This document shows positions 1 to 13,515 of a DNA stretch of 64,000 bases, piece after piece; the stretch's first letter is position 1, and each line of letters opens with the position of its first letter. This stretch comes from Jaltomata sinuosa. Lineage: Eukaryota; Streptophyta; Magnoliopsida; Solanales; Solanaceae. A program made the translations under genes and the position numbers. The stretch lies in assembly GCA_003996215.1 (NCBI GenBank), contig QJPP01007237.1, positions 372,001 to 436,000 on the forward strand. Direction: 5' to 3'. The notes under the pieces were generated by a model. That model was not told where the DNA came from and ran no database searches. It was given only the letters and a program-made list of their open reading frames with translations.

Positions 1-1400
1 AAAGGAAAGGAAAAGTATTGCTTTTGTGCACTTGTTGATAAGCTCGATGGTCGATTATGGGTGCCTCGATGCATTTTCTCGAGTTTTACCTTTATGCATT
101 TGTTGATGAGCCATATGTTAAATTCCTAGCGCCTCGATACATTTATTTCTGGTTTACTTTTGTGCACTTAATCATAAGCTCGATGGTTGATTCTGAGCGT
201 TGCGATTCATTTTCTTGGGTTTTACCTTTATGAATTTGTTGATGAGCTAGATGTTAAATTTTTGGTGCCCTGATACATATATTTTGGGTTTACTTTTGTG
301 CACTTGTTGATTAGCTCGATGGTCGATTTCAGGCACCTCGATGCATTTTCTCGGGTTTTACCTTTATGCATTTGTTAATGAGCCAGATGTTAAATTCTTG
401 GCACCTCGGTGTACCGAACACTAGGTTTTTACTTATAAACATTGTGCATCACATCATCCTTCATTGCAATTCATTCTGTTGGAGTGTTCTTGGATGGGTT
501 GGTTGTCTGGATTGATTGTGTTGTTATCCTAGGGTTGTACTTGTGAGGTGGATTCCTGTTTATGCTTACCTTGAAGTTGGATTTGTAATGTGAATTTCTT
601 GTGTGTGTTGATTCCTTCGTGAGTATGTTAAACTGATTTCCTTTTTTTCCTTTTTACTTGAGGTTACCGGTATACCGCCATGTTTTCAACTCTCTCTCCT
701 TATTTACATTGTTGTGCAAGGACTTCATGTGCGTTCTTCTTTCCTTCACCTGTGATTCTGTGTATAATTGTCTTATGTGCTAGCATTGTGTGCTTATAAC
801 TCTTGGTTGTCTATTCTCTGTGCTAGTTCCTTGTGCTTTCTTTATTGCTTCGGTGACTACATTTTTGCTATCTGCTACTTACTATTTTTATATCTTATAT
901 ATGCTCAGTCGGCCAAATAATGCCTATTGAGTACCCATTGTCTTAGTGCTCATACTATACTTCTGCATCTTTCTGGTGCAGATATTAGTTGAGCTTTCGC
1001 CATTGATCATGTTGGAGACTCATGCAGCTTTTGGACATTCGAGACTAAGGTGAGCGCCTGGCGGTCGGGGCTTGACCATATCTCATCTTTGTACTGTTAC
1101 TCCTTGTATAATCGGAGATAGTTGTACTTATCATTTTTTTACTTTTAGCACTTGTGTTCTATTCAGGAGCTTCTGTACTGACGATACCAAGTCTTGGGGT
1201 TGGTGTAGTTTCATTTTGTATATATATTAGGGTTATTTCTCCCGCTTTATCTATCATTATATTCTACTTCCTCTTATTTCTGTTTATTGTGCGTATTGGT
1301 TAGGTTGTAGTCCATTACTAATCATTATAGGCTACGAGAATTAGTTCGCCTACTGGTGGGTTGTAGGTGCCATCATAACCTGAGAAATTGGGTCATGAAA
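1..1400 (+). repeat. 5' LTR (right part) of a Ty3/gypsy element
   Basis: This stretch is closely similar to 7460-8704, so the two are the direct long terminal repeats of one element. The left end lies outside the window. The right end matches the end of the 3' copy (GGTCATGAAA here against GGTCGTGACA there) and is followed by a primer binding site, which fixes orientation as plus strand. The terminal CA has mutated to AA. Confidence 0.85.
18..410 (+). repeat. tandem ~137-bp repeats inside the 5' LTR, three copies
   Basis: A unit beginning near TTTTGTGCACTTGTTGATAA and passing through GATGAGCCATATGTTAAATT recurs at about 18, 155 and 290. Copies differ by scattered substitutions. The matching part of the 3' LTR has only two copies. 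Confidence 0.8.
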
Positions 1401-1403
1401 GCT

Positions 1404-1417
1404 TGGTATCAAAGCTC
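1404..1417 (+). other. primer binding site (initiator tRNA-Met)
   Basis: TGGTATCAAAGCTC begins four bases after the LTR end. It matches the tRNA-iMet site TGGTATCAGAGCTC typical of plant Ty3/gypsy elements with one change. Confidence 0.8.
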
Positions 1418-1420
1418 TAG

Positions 1421-2690
1421 GTTCACCGGTGTCATGGTACAGAAGCAAGTGTCTATGTAGAGCCTCACGGATCAGTATGATGACATCCGTATCCTATCTG
1501 CGGGAGGCTACAGGGCATTATTAGGAAAAGTTTCATCTTTTTGGCTCCTTATCGTGTGTTCTTAGCTTTATTGACTTCTAAAAACTTCAATTGTTTCATT
1601 CCTTCTCAGATTCCTAAGATGAGTTTGACAGCGAGTGATGTCGAGGCTTCTGTGCCTATTGCTTCAGTGCTTCTGTCAGCACCAGGACTTCAGAGTGAGA
1701 GTTTACTGCATCAGATAGGGGGTGTGGGGCTAGCCCAGCCTCTGATTGGATTTATAGCGACTCCAATTCTTTAGGGCACCGTGTCTAGAACTCTGAGTCC
1801 TCCGGTGGGTGTTTCAGTACCCAGTTTTATGAGTGGTGCTTCAGTTAGGGTTGAGCTTCCAGTTCTTTAGCAGGTTTGTATGTTAGGATTGGACTATGAG
1901 GCAAGATTTTACGAGATAGTTAGGCGTACTTCTAGGACTGTGCCATCAGAGTTTGATAGGGTTCAGAGCTTTGTTGGAGGTTTGATTTCACCTCTCTATT
2001 TGGCGACTGATCATTTGGATAGTGGATCATGCTTGGACTATTGAGGGTGTATGCCATGAGTCTTATGGAGATAGTGCTAAGAAACATCGTCGCCAGGACA
2101 GTTCTCGAGGTTCTTAGGCTCGAGGTAGGGGATTCTCCACCAGATATAGGTTCCACTGCTTCTTATCTACCAGGCCAGTTTTAGTTAGTCTACGGGTTCC
2201 AGAGAATGGTTGTGTAGGGCATGTTGAGAAGAGTAGGCAGGGTGCGAATCATATTCTTTGGGGTTTGCCTTTAGAGTGTGCAGGCCGTGGTGGCCGGTCA
2301 GGCCCAGTGGGATCATCCCGTCAGGCTCCACTTGGTAAAGTTTGTTATCGGTGCAACAAGCATGGTAACTTAGTTAGGGATTGCCCCATAGTCCCACTTT
2401 ATTGTCAGTAGGGTCAGGATAGCCTGCAGGGCTATGGTGGTTTAGGCATCCATCCGGAGTCGACAGACACCGTGCATGGGAGTTGGGCTTCTTTAACTTG
2501 CTATAGTTGTAGGGTGATTGGTTATTATTCTAGAAACTATCCCAGTCAAGGGATGAAAGAGCCTTCATCTTTGACTACTCCGGCCAGTGTCATACACCGT
2601 CAGTCCGATGCCTCTCTTGGTGGGCTCGAGGTAGAGGTTCCTGATATTATTGCTCCAGGTAAGACTTTTGTTACCTTCAACTTGTGATAG
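1421..2690 (+). pseudogene. decayed gag of the long-LTR gypsy element
   Basis: No long open frame survives, but gag pieces can be read. A capsid-like stretch near 1890-1990 reads GLDYEARFYEIVRRTSRT. Near 2340-2388 is a CCHC knuckle, CYRCNKHGNLVRDCP, whose histidine position is asparagine. A second knuckle-like segment near 2503-2548 (CYSCRVIGYYSRNYP) has lost His and the last Cys. Two knuckles in a row suggest a normal gag organisation before decay. Several in-frame stops separate the pieces. It is not expected to give a working protein. Confidence 0.65.
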
Positions 2691-5483
2691 TCCTGTTTGC
2701 ATGGTGATTCTTTCCCTTCTCTCATTTATTAGCTTATATGCCTACCTGCTACTTGTTTAGTTGTTTGACTACCTGAGTGTAGTGTTTATGCATTGTTTTC
2801 TTGGTAGTTTATTCCTTAGTAGTGGATGGGGTGAGTTATCATTGATAGGTGTTTACCCAGAGTTGTAGCTCGTGGGTAGTTCTTGTTATTTTGTTTCTGT
2901 TTGGGTTTGTTTTCGGTTTCACTGTGGCTCTAGACTTGTGCTGAGTCTTTCCTTTTGAGCGGTCTTAGATGGTTGATTGCCTAGGTTGTTATCTAGAGTG
3001 ACTAGAGGTTCTTGTTTTGGTTTGGTGTTATTGATAGTTTTGCTGAATTTTGAGCTTCTGTCTTGAGATGATAGGTGTTGGTTATGCTAGTGAACATGGT
3101 TTGGTTATGTTTTTTGAGTGATTAGAGTCGACCCTCCTTGTTTGGTTGGTTTAGGAGGTTGACAGGTATGTGGGTTATTCCTATAGTCCTCCTCAGTTTC
3201 TTGTCCGGTTGGGTTGTATTATTGTTTCCCCAGTTCCAGTTGGAATGAATTTTGAACATAGCCCTCGAGTTGAGCTTTTAAATCAGTATTGTGATTGAGT
3301 TGGGCTTTAGCATTTTCGACTAAGTGTTGACCGTAGCCTCGTGGTTGAGTTGTATTCCTAGCATATTGGATGAGTCGGGCATCCAGTCTATTTTCTCCTG
3401 CCTTGTTATGTTTTGTCAATGTAAGTATGGGAGCTAAGGGAATGGCCCCAGATTCTTATTTGAGAAAGGATTTGTAAGGTTCGGTATATGCCAAGGAAGG
3501 GTTTTGTTTAGTTGAAAAAGGAGGGAGATGACTCATTGTTCGTACTTGTGTGTTCTAGTAGTTGACTGGGGTGATGACTGAGAGATTGCTTTGGGTTATG
3601 GGTTGGTGACTTGATTCGACCATCTACAGATTGCAGTGGCTTTTCCTTCGATTAGTTCAAGCTTCAGTAGCATCTACAGATTGGGAAAATTTTGTATTCA
3701 TGGCCTAGTTGGCTCCAGCTTTATTAGTGTCTTCAATGGTGGATGAGTCTACTTATGGGTTTCGACAGAGGCATTGATCGGCAGTTGAGGTTGAGTTTCA
3801 AAATCATGGGTTGGAAAACTACTCCAGATGGTTCGTGGTCGGTTCTTCTAGATTGCAGCTTCTTGGCTTGGAAGGCAATGAGTTCAGACAACTTAGCTTC
3901 CCCATTTTAGTTGTGCAGTGACAGTTGGCCTTGGACACCTAGTCCTTGGCTAACCTTTGAGTTAGGCTGGACATTCCAGATTTTGGCGGTGTTCTAGATA
4001 GTAGGAGGTTCCTTCTATCATGGTTAGATAGACTCAGCGGTGTGAGTTCGAGATTCAGTAGTGGTATATGCTATATATGATCAGGTTGTGCGGGTTGAGG
4101 CTAGCGAGGCTATTTTGAGTTCTATTAATACTTAGAGACTGGTGGTCACCATTCATTTGTCGAGAGTTGGGAAGCTTGTTTAGTTGATTCTTCTAGGGTT
4201 GTCTTTTATGTGGGGTTCTAGTGTTGGTTAGACTCAGCCATTGTGGACTAGAAGTACGGTATGTGATATACTTCAGGATAGTGGGTATGTGTGCTGATAC
4301 AGTAGAGTGGTTGATTCGAGCCAAAGGGATGAGTTTAAGGTGTATGTAATAATTTATATATCTAGCTTGCGACCTTTCACCCCAGGCACCTTTTCCTTTG
4401 CCTACGGGGTGTTCTGATATTATATTCGTGGCATGGTGGACTTCTTCCTGAGGTGAGAGTTGTAGGGTGATTTCAAATCTGAATGGTGTTCGAGTATTTG
4501 GAGTAGCAACAGTGTTTCTTAGAGTTTGGGGCTTAGCTGATGATGATGGACTTTGTGGTAGGCTTACCACACTCCTTGCAGAGTCTTGGTTTTGGTTTGG
4601 GTCTGTTGGGCAGGTTGCCCTGGTTCATTGCTTCCAGTTGATTCAAACTTGGCACAGTTCAACGAGGTTGGTTTTGTTATACAGTTTGAAAGTTTCCCCA
4701 TCAACACAGTGCATCCATATATGCCTTTCCTAACTTGGATGTGCAAGCTTCAGTCGGGTTTAGATAGGTTGTTCAGTTGGGGTCAGTTATCGGGTTTGAT
4801 GTCAGTAGAGGTATTTGTCGGATGGTCGGTGGTCAGTTGGGGTAAAACTACTATCGTTTTTTAGTACCTGCTTTGGGTTAGTGTTTGAAGGTCAAAGGCT
4901 AGTAGACTATAGCTCGGCCCTGGAAGAGTTTGAGCAAGAAAGAGGTGACTTCAATCATGGCAAAGTATAAGTGGGAACTATGGATCTCCAGTGTATTAGT
5001 TGATACCTCGAGGGTGGTTTGAGTTATCAACTTGTATGCAGCTTATTGTTTATGGTTCAAGAGGGTTCAGTTCAGAATAAAAGGGTTTTACGGATCAACG
5101 GGTTCATGGGTTAGAGTCTTGATTGTTGGCTTTTCTGGTAAACTTGGTTGTGGTTTTTGAGGATTCGAGTTTGGTGAGTTGATCGCCTTGGTTCTCTGGT
5201 TTCAGTATTGGGTCGGTGCTTTCCGGTTTGGATTCTCGAGGTTCAGTTTGGATTGGCAGACCCTTGGAGTTTTGGTGTTTAAGTTTGGAATCCAGTTTGG
5301 CTAGTAAGGAGTTTAGGCTTGGTTGCCTTCCTTAGTTCTGTTATGTTGGGTGTCATCCGGTCGAGGAGGCTAATCGGGTAGCCCGAGAAAGTAGTGTAGG
5401 CTTCATATTCGTTGTTCTTTTAATCTCTAGTCTTTCCTTCTTTCCTGACTTTCGGGGATGAAAGTCTTTTTAGTAGTGGATGA
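2691..5483 (+). mobile_element. internal region of the gypsy element without recognisable pol
   Basis: About 2.8 kb lies between the gag remnant and the 3' LTR. I see no protease, reverse transcriptase, RNase H or integrase motif on either strand; ORFs are short and unlike known proteins. The element may be non-autonomous, or pol may have been deleted or have decayed beyond recognition by eye. Confidence 0.5.
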
Positions 5484-8400
5484 TGTAATGACCCTCCCAG
5501 TCATCTATGCGTGTTTTTCTTTCTTGTACCGTTAGAGCTTGATTATAGCAGCCCTAAGTCATTTATGGCTTGCTGGGACTGGTAGTTCGGTGCCTGGGCC
5601 ATTGGTTTGGTCTTTTTGGCCGTTCCTTGTTTTAGAGCTTTAAGCTTTTGAAATCGTTGACTTCAGTCAACCTTCGTGGTGAACGTGCTCGGAATCAAAT
5701 TTTGATAGTTCTGCTAGCTCTAGAGCATGGACTTTGGTCTAGAGGAACTTTTGGTCAGGATCCGGGAGCTTTTCAGCTTGGAATTCTCTCTTATTCTGCG
5801 TTTTCAGTCCAGTTGGGCTTGTTTGGTTGACTTTGGTCAACATTCAGAGAAGACGGCCTCAGGTGGAAATTTTAAATCAGCATTGTTAGCTCCGGAATGC
5901 CGAGTTTGTGTTAGGTAGTTGGTTGGTTCAGGTCCCGGGTGATCCGAGCTCATTTCGGATGTTTGGTTGGCGTTAACTAGTGTTGACTTGGGTCAACATT
6001 CTTCCGAAATGACCTCGTATGGAAGTTTCATCAATTTTGTTGAGTCTGGAATGTCGTTTCCACTCTAATAGCACTATTGGTTTTTGTGTATCGGGTACCG
6101 ATTGTGCCCGAAATACCCCGTAAAAGTTTTTAGCACTGCAGTTTTGTGTTGCTGGTATGAATGAAGTTGTTCATCGCGATCTCGAAGAAAAATTCTCGCA
6201 ATCGCAATGAGTTGGCCAGTTTGTTCATCGCGATCTCGAAGGTTTTTCTTCGCTATAGCAATGAACAAATCCTTGTATGTATATATACCTTCTTCTTCGT
6301 TTTCTTCACCAAAAATCCGTATTTCTCCAATGTTTCTAAGGGTCCAAGCTCCATTATCACTGTGGGATCATATCTTAGCATTGGATTAATTAATTTCTCA
6401 TCTATGGCTGATTTCTCGTTGCAAGTTGTAAGTATTCCATCATTTAATCCCGTAATTTCTTCATTTGATTCCCTCTTTGATTTCATAATTGGAGGGCTGA
6501 TTTAATGCCCCAATTGTTGTCCACTTTCGCTCAAATTTTGAGCAAGTGCTACCAGGATGGTAAGGAACACATGTGTATTTTTCGTTTTTGGTTTTGGGTC
6601 ACGGTGCTCACTGGCCTGTTTGTGACCTGAATTTCAACCCGGCCATTACTATAGCAATATGGGTATCGTTAGTCTTATTTTGACATATAGATTATTGTAT
6701 TGATAGTGGTTTAATGATTTGGAGTTTCTCGGAGCAGTTCTAGCCTTGATGACACCGTCCCCGCAGCCATTCGTCGGACGACAAGTAGGTTATGGCTTTC
6801 CCTACCTAAACTCTGCGTATATAGGCTATAACTGCATTAATTAGTATTCTTGGGTGGGTTGTTTTAGGTTGGTACCCCAGACCTTGCCCGTCTTTTCTGT
6901 CCATTTATTTCATACGCTGATTGTAGTATTCGTGTAGTATTGTATATTACCCTTGTGGTCCTGTGTGGCCTTATATTGACTCTGCAACATAGATGGTGGG
7001 TTATTTGAGAATGTCCGCGAGTTACGAATAGAGAAATATTATTCTAGGTTGTTTATGTCTGATGTAGAGTTGTTGGGCCTGTGCAGGGCCGGTAGGGATG
7101 TTTGTGAGCCGTTGGGCTAATTTATATTTGTGTGCTAGCATATCATCCATGAAAAAGGTTTTTTCCCTACATGTTTTATCACTGTTTTAGCTTCGGGCCT
7201 ACTATAGATGACTTTCTAAACCTTACATGGCCCAGGGGCCCATTTTCAGTATAAATGATGATAAAATGGGATTTGGACAATTTCACACCTGATTTTCTAC
7301 TGATACTAGGCTCGACAGGGCCGAGCACTAGACTTGATTTCCTACTGATACTAGGCTCGGCAGGGCAGTGCACTAGACTTGATTTTTATTACTTATTTAG
7401 ACCCAGAAACACTCTGGGCCCATTTATATAGAGTTTTTACTACTGGTTTTTGGACAGGAAAGGAAAGTTTTGCTTTTGTGCACTTGTTGATAAGCTCGAT
7501 GGTCAATTTCGAGTGCCCCGATGCATTTTCTTGGGTTTTACCTTTATGCATTTGTTGATGAGCCATATGTTAAATTCCTAGTTCCCCGATACATTTATTT
7601 CAGGGTTACTTTTATGCGCTTGTTGATAAGCTCGATGGTCGATTCTGGGTGCCCCAATGCATTTCTCAGGTTTTATCTTTATGCATTTGTTGATGAGCCA
7701 GATGTTAAATTCATGGCACCCTGGCACCGAAAACTGAGTTTTTACTTTTATACATTGTGTATCACATCATCCTTCGTTGCAATTCATTCTATTGGAGTGT
7801 TCTTTGATGGGTTGGTTGTCTGGATTGATTGTGTTGTTATCCTAGGGTTGTACTTGTGAGGTGGATTCCTGTTTATGCTTACCTTGAAGTTGGATTTGTA
7901 ATGTGAATTTCTTATGTGTGTTGGTTCCTTCTTGAGTATGTTAAACTACTTTACTTCTTTTACTTTTTACTTGAGGTTACCGGTATACCACCATGTTCTC
8001 AACTCTCTCTTCTTATTTACATTGTTGTGCGAGGACTCCAGGTGTGTTCTTCTTTCCTTCACCTGTGATTCTATGTATAATTGTCTTCTAATTGTGTGCT
8101 TATAACTCTTAGTTGTCATTTCTCCATGCTAGTTCCTTGTGCTTTCTCTATTGCTTCGGTGACTACTTTCTTGCTATCTGCTACTTACTATTTTTATATC
8201 TTATATGCGCTCAGTCGGTCGATGATGCCTACTGAGTACCCGTTGTCTTGGTGCTCATACTACACTTCTGCATCTTTCTGGTGCAAATATTAGTTGAACT
8301 TTCGATATTGATCGCGTTGGAGACTCGTGCAGCATTTGGACATTCGAGTCTAGGGTGAGCGCCTAGCGGTTGGGGCTTGATCATATCTCATCTTTGTATT

Positions 8401-8704
8401 GTTACTCTTTGTATATTCGGAGATAGTTGTACTTATCATTTTGTTACTTTTAGCACTTGTATTCTATTCAGGAGCTTCTGTACTATCGATACCAAGTCTT
8501 GGGGTTGCTGTAGTTTCATTTTGTATATATATTCGGGTTATTGCTCCCGCTTTATCTATCTTTATATTCTGCTTCTTCTTATTTCTGTTTATTGTGCATA
8601 TCGGTTAGGTAGTAGCCCATCACTAATCGTTCTGAGCTACGAGAATAGGTTCACCTACTGGGGGTTGTAGGTGCCATCATGACCTGAGAAATCGGGTCGT
8701 GACA
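5484..8704 (+). repeat. 3' LTR (3221 bp) of the Ty3/gypsy element
   Basis: It starts TGTAATGACCC and ends GGGTCGTGACA, ends I know from long-LTR plant gypsy elements. Its last 1.25 kb matches the 5' LTR at the window start. The target duplication cannot be checked because the left end is outside the window. DNA right of 8704 is part of another LTR, so this looks like a nested insertion. Confidence 0.75.
7474..7735 (+). repeat. tandem ~137-bp repeats inside the 3' LTR, two copies
   Basis: The unit seen three times in the 5' LTR appears here only twice, starting near 7474 and 7610. Confidence 0.75.
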
Positions 8705-9320
8705 ATTATTATCTTCTCTGTTAGCTTAGTTAGCTCTATTTCTGTTGATAACTAGATTTAGGTGGATCCCTGTAGTTAGCTTACTTTCTTATAGTTTGTA
8801 TTATATATTATCTTTCTGAGCTCGGTCGGGTAATGATGCCTACTGGGTACCTTTTATTTTGGTACTCATACTACACTCTGCATCTTTTTCTGATGCAGCA
8901 CCTAGTACGAGCCACCCCATTGATCCTCCTATCATTTGTGGCCAGCTGTTGTTAGGATCGTGGTGAGATCCTGGTGTATTAGAGACTTTTACTGCTTTTC
9001 ATCTATCTTTCTGTCTATATTTTGTATTTTAGATAAACAATACTTGTTATACAGTTACTCCATACTTTAGACGCTCTTGTACCGGTGGCACCATGTCTGA
9101 GGTTGGTTCTTGTGTATATATTTTCTTCTCTGTCACTTTAGGGACATTTTTGTATATTTATTACAGTTGGTATGTATCTATATTGTTGACCCCTATTTCC
9201 TTACATTTCTCTTTCTCTTTCTTTATTTGAGTTGTTTTATTTTACTTTCACATTGTTAGGTTGGATTTCCTACTAGGGTGTTATGTAGACACCATCGCGG
9301 CCTAGTTTTGGGTCGTGACA
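8705..9320 (+). mobile_element. LTR right-end fragment of a second gypsy family
   Basis: It is similar to 13620-14207 over hundreds of bases (for example TGATGCAGCACCTAGTACGA in both) and ends with the same kind of LTR terminus, GGGTCGTGACA. No primer binding site follows, so it is a 3' LTR end or solo-LTR fragment. Its left part is cut by the 3221-bp LTR, consistent with that element having landed in it. Confidence 0.6.
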
Positions 9321-11420
9321 CTTAATAAAATAGGAAGAAGAAGAAAGGGTAGAACAAAAATAGAAAAAAGAAGTAGCTAAGAGAAGTTGAAAGCCCTAAA
9401 GTGTGAAAAGAAGTGATGTATTAAAAGTGTCTAGGGAGGATTAGTCACTATTTTATCCAAAATATTTCTACCCTTTCCTTAGCCTACATTACAACCAAAT
9501 AAAGACCTACTTGATCCAAGATATGAACTTTCTTGAATTAGTAGAGCAAGTACACTAAAGGCAAGCTTCTAGTTAACCTTTTGTCGCATATGGATTTTCT
9601 TTGTGAGCGTGAGAGGTTGATGCATCGTATGACCATGTTTTATTTCTATCTTATGATAGAGAGGGTATTTCTTTGATGTGAGGGAACATTTTAACACAAA
9701 ATTCTTGAACGTTTGATCTTCTATGTTGTGATTTGCTCTAAAAATTTTATGCATGTTTACTTAAGTCTGTTCTTGAGATTAGGATGTCTTGGATATGTTT
9801 TCATGAGTTTAAACTCAAAGAAAAATCGTAATGAGAAGAGATGATTGATATTTATAGTAGGTGTGTTCTTAAGTTTAGTGAACTAGCCTTGTTTTGAAAA
9901 GATTGAAAGAATTGTAGTTATGGGGTAAAGCTTACTCGAGAACGAGCACGGTTTTAAGTGTGGAATCTTGATGTGAGGCTAAAAGTAGCATTTTTATGAT
10001 ATAGATTACCTCACATTTTTTTTGCTTTAAGAAGCTTTTGAGCTTACATTATATGAATTACACCTATGTAGCTTGTTTCGATGTGTAGATTGAAAAGTAA
10101 AGGATTTTTCACAGATTTGGAGCATAATGGAGCGATTCTGGAGCTTTGAATCCTGAGTAGGGGCTAGGAAAATGATTCAAAGCATATCCATAGTTTGGAG
10201 ATCAAGACGGGAGCTTAACGAAGGTGAAATAGCAAAAAAAGACAAAAGAACGCACTATAGAGAGGCGACACCCCCATAGTGTAAATGACCAGAGGCAACT
10301 TGGGGAGCTACCAAAATGCGCTATTGCGCCGCCCCATGCGCCGCAGTAGGCGAGGCCATAGGCCAAATATGGCCTATTTCGATTGGGTTTTGTCTAAACT
10401 GCCCTAATCCAACCTGGACCCCCCCTAAACCCTATATGTACTTCTTTTCTTCATATTTTCAGTAGTTAAAAACATAGTTTTACATAGCAAGAAGTATCAA
10501 CATGTTGGAGAATGAGGAAGAGTTAAAAACATAGTTTTACATAGCAAGAAGTATCAACATGTTGGAGAATGAGGAAGAGGCATTTTAGGAGGAGGAACAC
10601 ACGGGGATGGAGCCCTAAGGGTTTCCACCTAGGTTTTTCTTTTCTCTTTGCTTTGTATGATTGAATCTCTGCTTATTCATGGATTATTGCTATTGTAATA
10701 AGTTTATAAGTAGCTAAACTCAGAGTATCTAGGGTTGTGAATGAATATGGATGTTGTAGTTTGAATATCAATATAGTTTGATTGGATTTCCACTATTTGA
10801 GTTTCTTATCTTTTATTGATCTTAATTACTTGGTTCTATGGCTAATTATTGAGTACTATCTCTGATTTGTAAATTGAACTAGGAATAGAGAACTTATATT
10901 AGTAATAAGAAATGGTAGAGCTTGGTCCTAGATCCCTACTGGAAGGGGGAATGATTCACTAATGTGGATAGCAATATACCCATTAGCCTTACTTAGTTGA
11001 TATAGAAGACATCTCACAGGCACTTTACTATCGACCAATGATCATAGGAATATAGGCGTTAGGAGTAGTTGAGTAGGCATAGAGGCAGTTTGGAAAGAAG
11101 CTTAAAATTATGAATATCAACCCGCAGCTAGTAACTTAAAAATTAGTCAAACTAGTTAACCAATAATTCAACTAGATTATTCTGAGTTTGCAACCCTGGA
11201 TCACTACATCTGTGAAATCACAAAAAAAACTAAATTTGTCTTAAGTATTAGAATTATAGTAGTTAGTAGGTAATTAGCTAAATCAAACATTCTTCTCTTG
11301 TTTACATCATTGAATAGTTAGAATAGGAGTTCATTATAGTTACTAGTTCATCAATTCCTGTGGGATTGATAATCTGGACTTACAAGTCCTATATTACTTG
11401 TCAGACCATGTACACTTGAC
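9321..11420 (+). other. unclassified LTR-like segment, no gene seen
   Basis: There is no credible coding frame. The middle (about 10300-10700) has a GC-rich patch followed by CCCTATATGTAC and then AT-rich sequence, as in LTR promoter regions. Near 11360 is TTCCTGTGGGATTGATAATC, which resembles the right ends of Athila/Tat LTRs. I could not find matching copies or boundaries, so this is only a suggestion. Confidence 0.3.
10464..10579 (+). repeat. 57-bp perfect tandem duplication
   Basis: A unit beginning AGTTAAAAACATAGTTTTAC occurs at 10464 and again at 10521 with no visible differences, so the duplication is recent. Confidence 0.9.
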
Positions 11421-13515
11421 TACGTATAAACCTAATCTAAAGGTCTAACAGAGTGTCCCAAACTCATGCATCACATACAATAAGGTCAGTTAGTTCAGGC
11501 CCCAAGGGCTTTAGTGCCACCGGCCAGAGGTGTTGTACAATGTGGTAGGGGTGGTCCCCAGAGTGCTAGAGGTACTTCTAAATCGTGCAGGATAGGTGGT
11601 CATGGAGGATAGAGCCACATGTATGCATTTTTGGGTAGGACAGAGGTTGGGGCTTCAGATGTTGTCATCATAGGTACGATCTCCATCTGTCATCTATTAG
11701 CTTCTGCATTATTTGATTTAGGGTCTATATTTTCATATGTGTCTACCTACTACGCTACTCATTTATAGTTATTATGTGAGTCATTGCGTGTAGCTACTCT
11801 CATAGGTGATTATTTAGTAGTGGATCATGTATATCGATCTTGTGTGGTGACTATCCTAGGGTATGATACTTGAGTAGACCTTATTATCTTAGATATGGTG
11901 GATTTTTATGTGATTCTAGGCATGGAATGGCTATCTCCTTATCATGCGGTCTTGAATTTTTTTTCCAAGACTGTTACTTTATATATGCCTGGTATACCTC
12001 TTATTATGTGGAAGGGTGCCGATAGTCATGTGCCAAGAGGAGTTATATCATTTCTGAGGGCGTGGCGATTGGTAGGTAAAAGGTGTTTGGCTTACCTTGC
12101 TTATGTTTGTAATCCTCGTGTTGGCACTCCTTCTATTGAGTCAGTTCTTGTGGTTTGTGAGTATTCAAATGTGTTTCCTACTGATTTACCTGGTCTTCTG
12201 CCTAATTATAATATTGACTTTGGTATTGATGTTAAGCCGAGTAGTCATCCTATTTCTATTTTGCCATATTTGATGGTACCTTCTGAGTTTAGGGAGATTA
12301 AGGAGCAACTCTAGGATCTTTTGAGTAAGGGTTTTATTAGGCCTAGTGTGTCTCTGTGGGGTGCTCCTATTTTGTTCGTGAAGAAGAAAGATGGTTCCTT
12401 GCATATGTGTATTGACTACAGATAGTCAAATAAGGTGACCATTAAGAGCAGGAATTTGATATTGCGTATTAATGACTTGGTTGACCAGCTATAGGGTGAA
12501 GTTGTGTTTTCTAAGATAGATTTGAGATAGGGTTATGACCAGTTGAGGATCAGGAATGCGGATGTTCCAAAAACTCCCTTTCGGACTCGATACGACCATT
12601 ATGAGTTCCTAGTTATTTCTTTTGGTTTGACTAATGCCTCAACATCATTCATGGAGTTTGATGAACTGTGTGTTTAAAGCCTATTTGGATTAGTTAGTCA
12701 TAGTGTTCATCGATGATATCTTGATTTATTCGAGGAGTAGAGAGGAGCATGAGCAGCATTTGAGGGTGGTGCTTCAGACTTTGCAGGATCAACAGTTGTA
12801 TGTCAAATTCACTAAGTATGAGTTTTGACTTGAGTCTATGGTATTCTTGGGGAACATGGGGTCCAAGAATGTGATTATGGTAGATCTAGCAAAGATTGTG
12901 ATAGTTCGTGTTTGGGCTAGGCCCACTTCTCCTATCGAGGTTCATAGTTTCATATGATTGGCAGGTTACTATAGAAGGTTTATGAAGGAGTTTTTTATTA
13001 TAGCAGCGCCTTTGACTATATTGACTCAGAAAAATGTCCCTTTCAAGTGGTCTACTGAGTGTGAGGAAAGCTTTCTGAAGCTTAAGGCCTTATTAACTTC
13101 AGCTCCAATTCTTACTCTTCTAGTTGATGGCCAAGGATTCACCATATATTGCCATGCTTCTAGAGTTGGGTTAGGTTGTGTGCTGATGCAGTAGTGTAGA
13201 GTTATTTCATATGCTTCCAGACAGTTGAAGGTTCACGAGAGGAACTACCCCACTCATGACTTGGAGTTGGCAGCAATAGTTTTCATGTTAAAGATCTAGA
13301 GGCATTATCTGTATGGAGTTCATTGTGAGATCTTCATCAACCATTATAGTCTTTAGTACATTTTCAGCCAGAAGGACCTTAATTTGAGACAATATAGGTG
13401 GTTGGAGTTACTGAAGGACTATGATTTTTTTATTCTCTATCACTCGGGCAAGGCAAATATGGTGGCAGATGCCCTGAGCCAGAAGGCAGTGAGTATGGAG
13501 AGTTTGGCATTTTTA
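11421..13515 (+). pseudogene. decayed gypsy protease-RT-RNase H
   Basis: In order on the plus strand are a protease-like segment near 11705 (ALFDLGSTFSYV, active-site DSG changed to DLG), then EWLSPYHAVL near 11930, RT near 12180-12800 with KKKDGSLHMCIDYR and the catalytic-box form FIDDILIYS near 12706, then GYYRRFMKEF near 12960 and an RNase H part with LNLRQYRWLELL and ADALSQKAVS near 13470. Numerous stops and frameshifts interrupt it. At about 13515 the sequence switches straight into LTR sequence, so the integrase region has been lost by deletion. The motifs are of chromovirus type. Confidence 0.75.
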
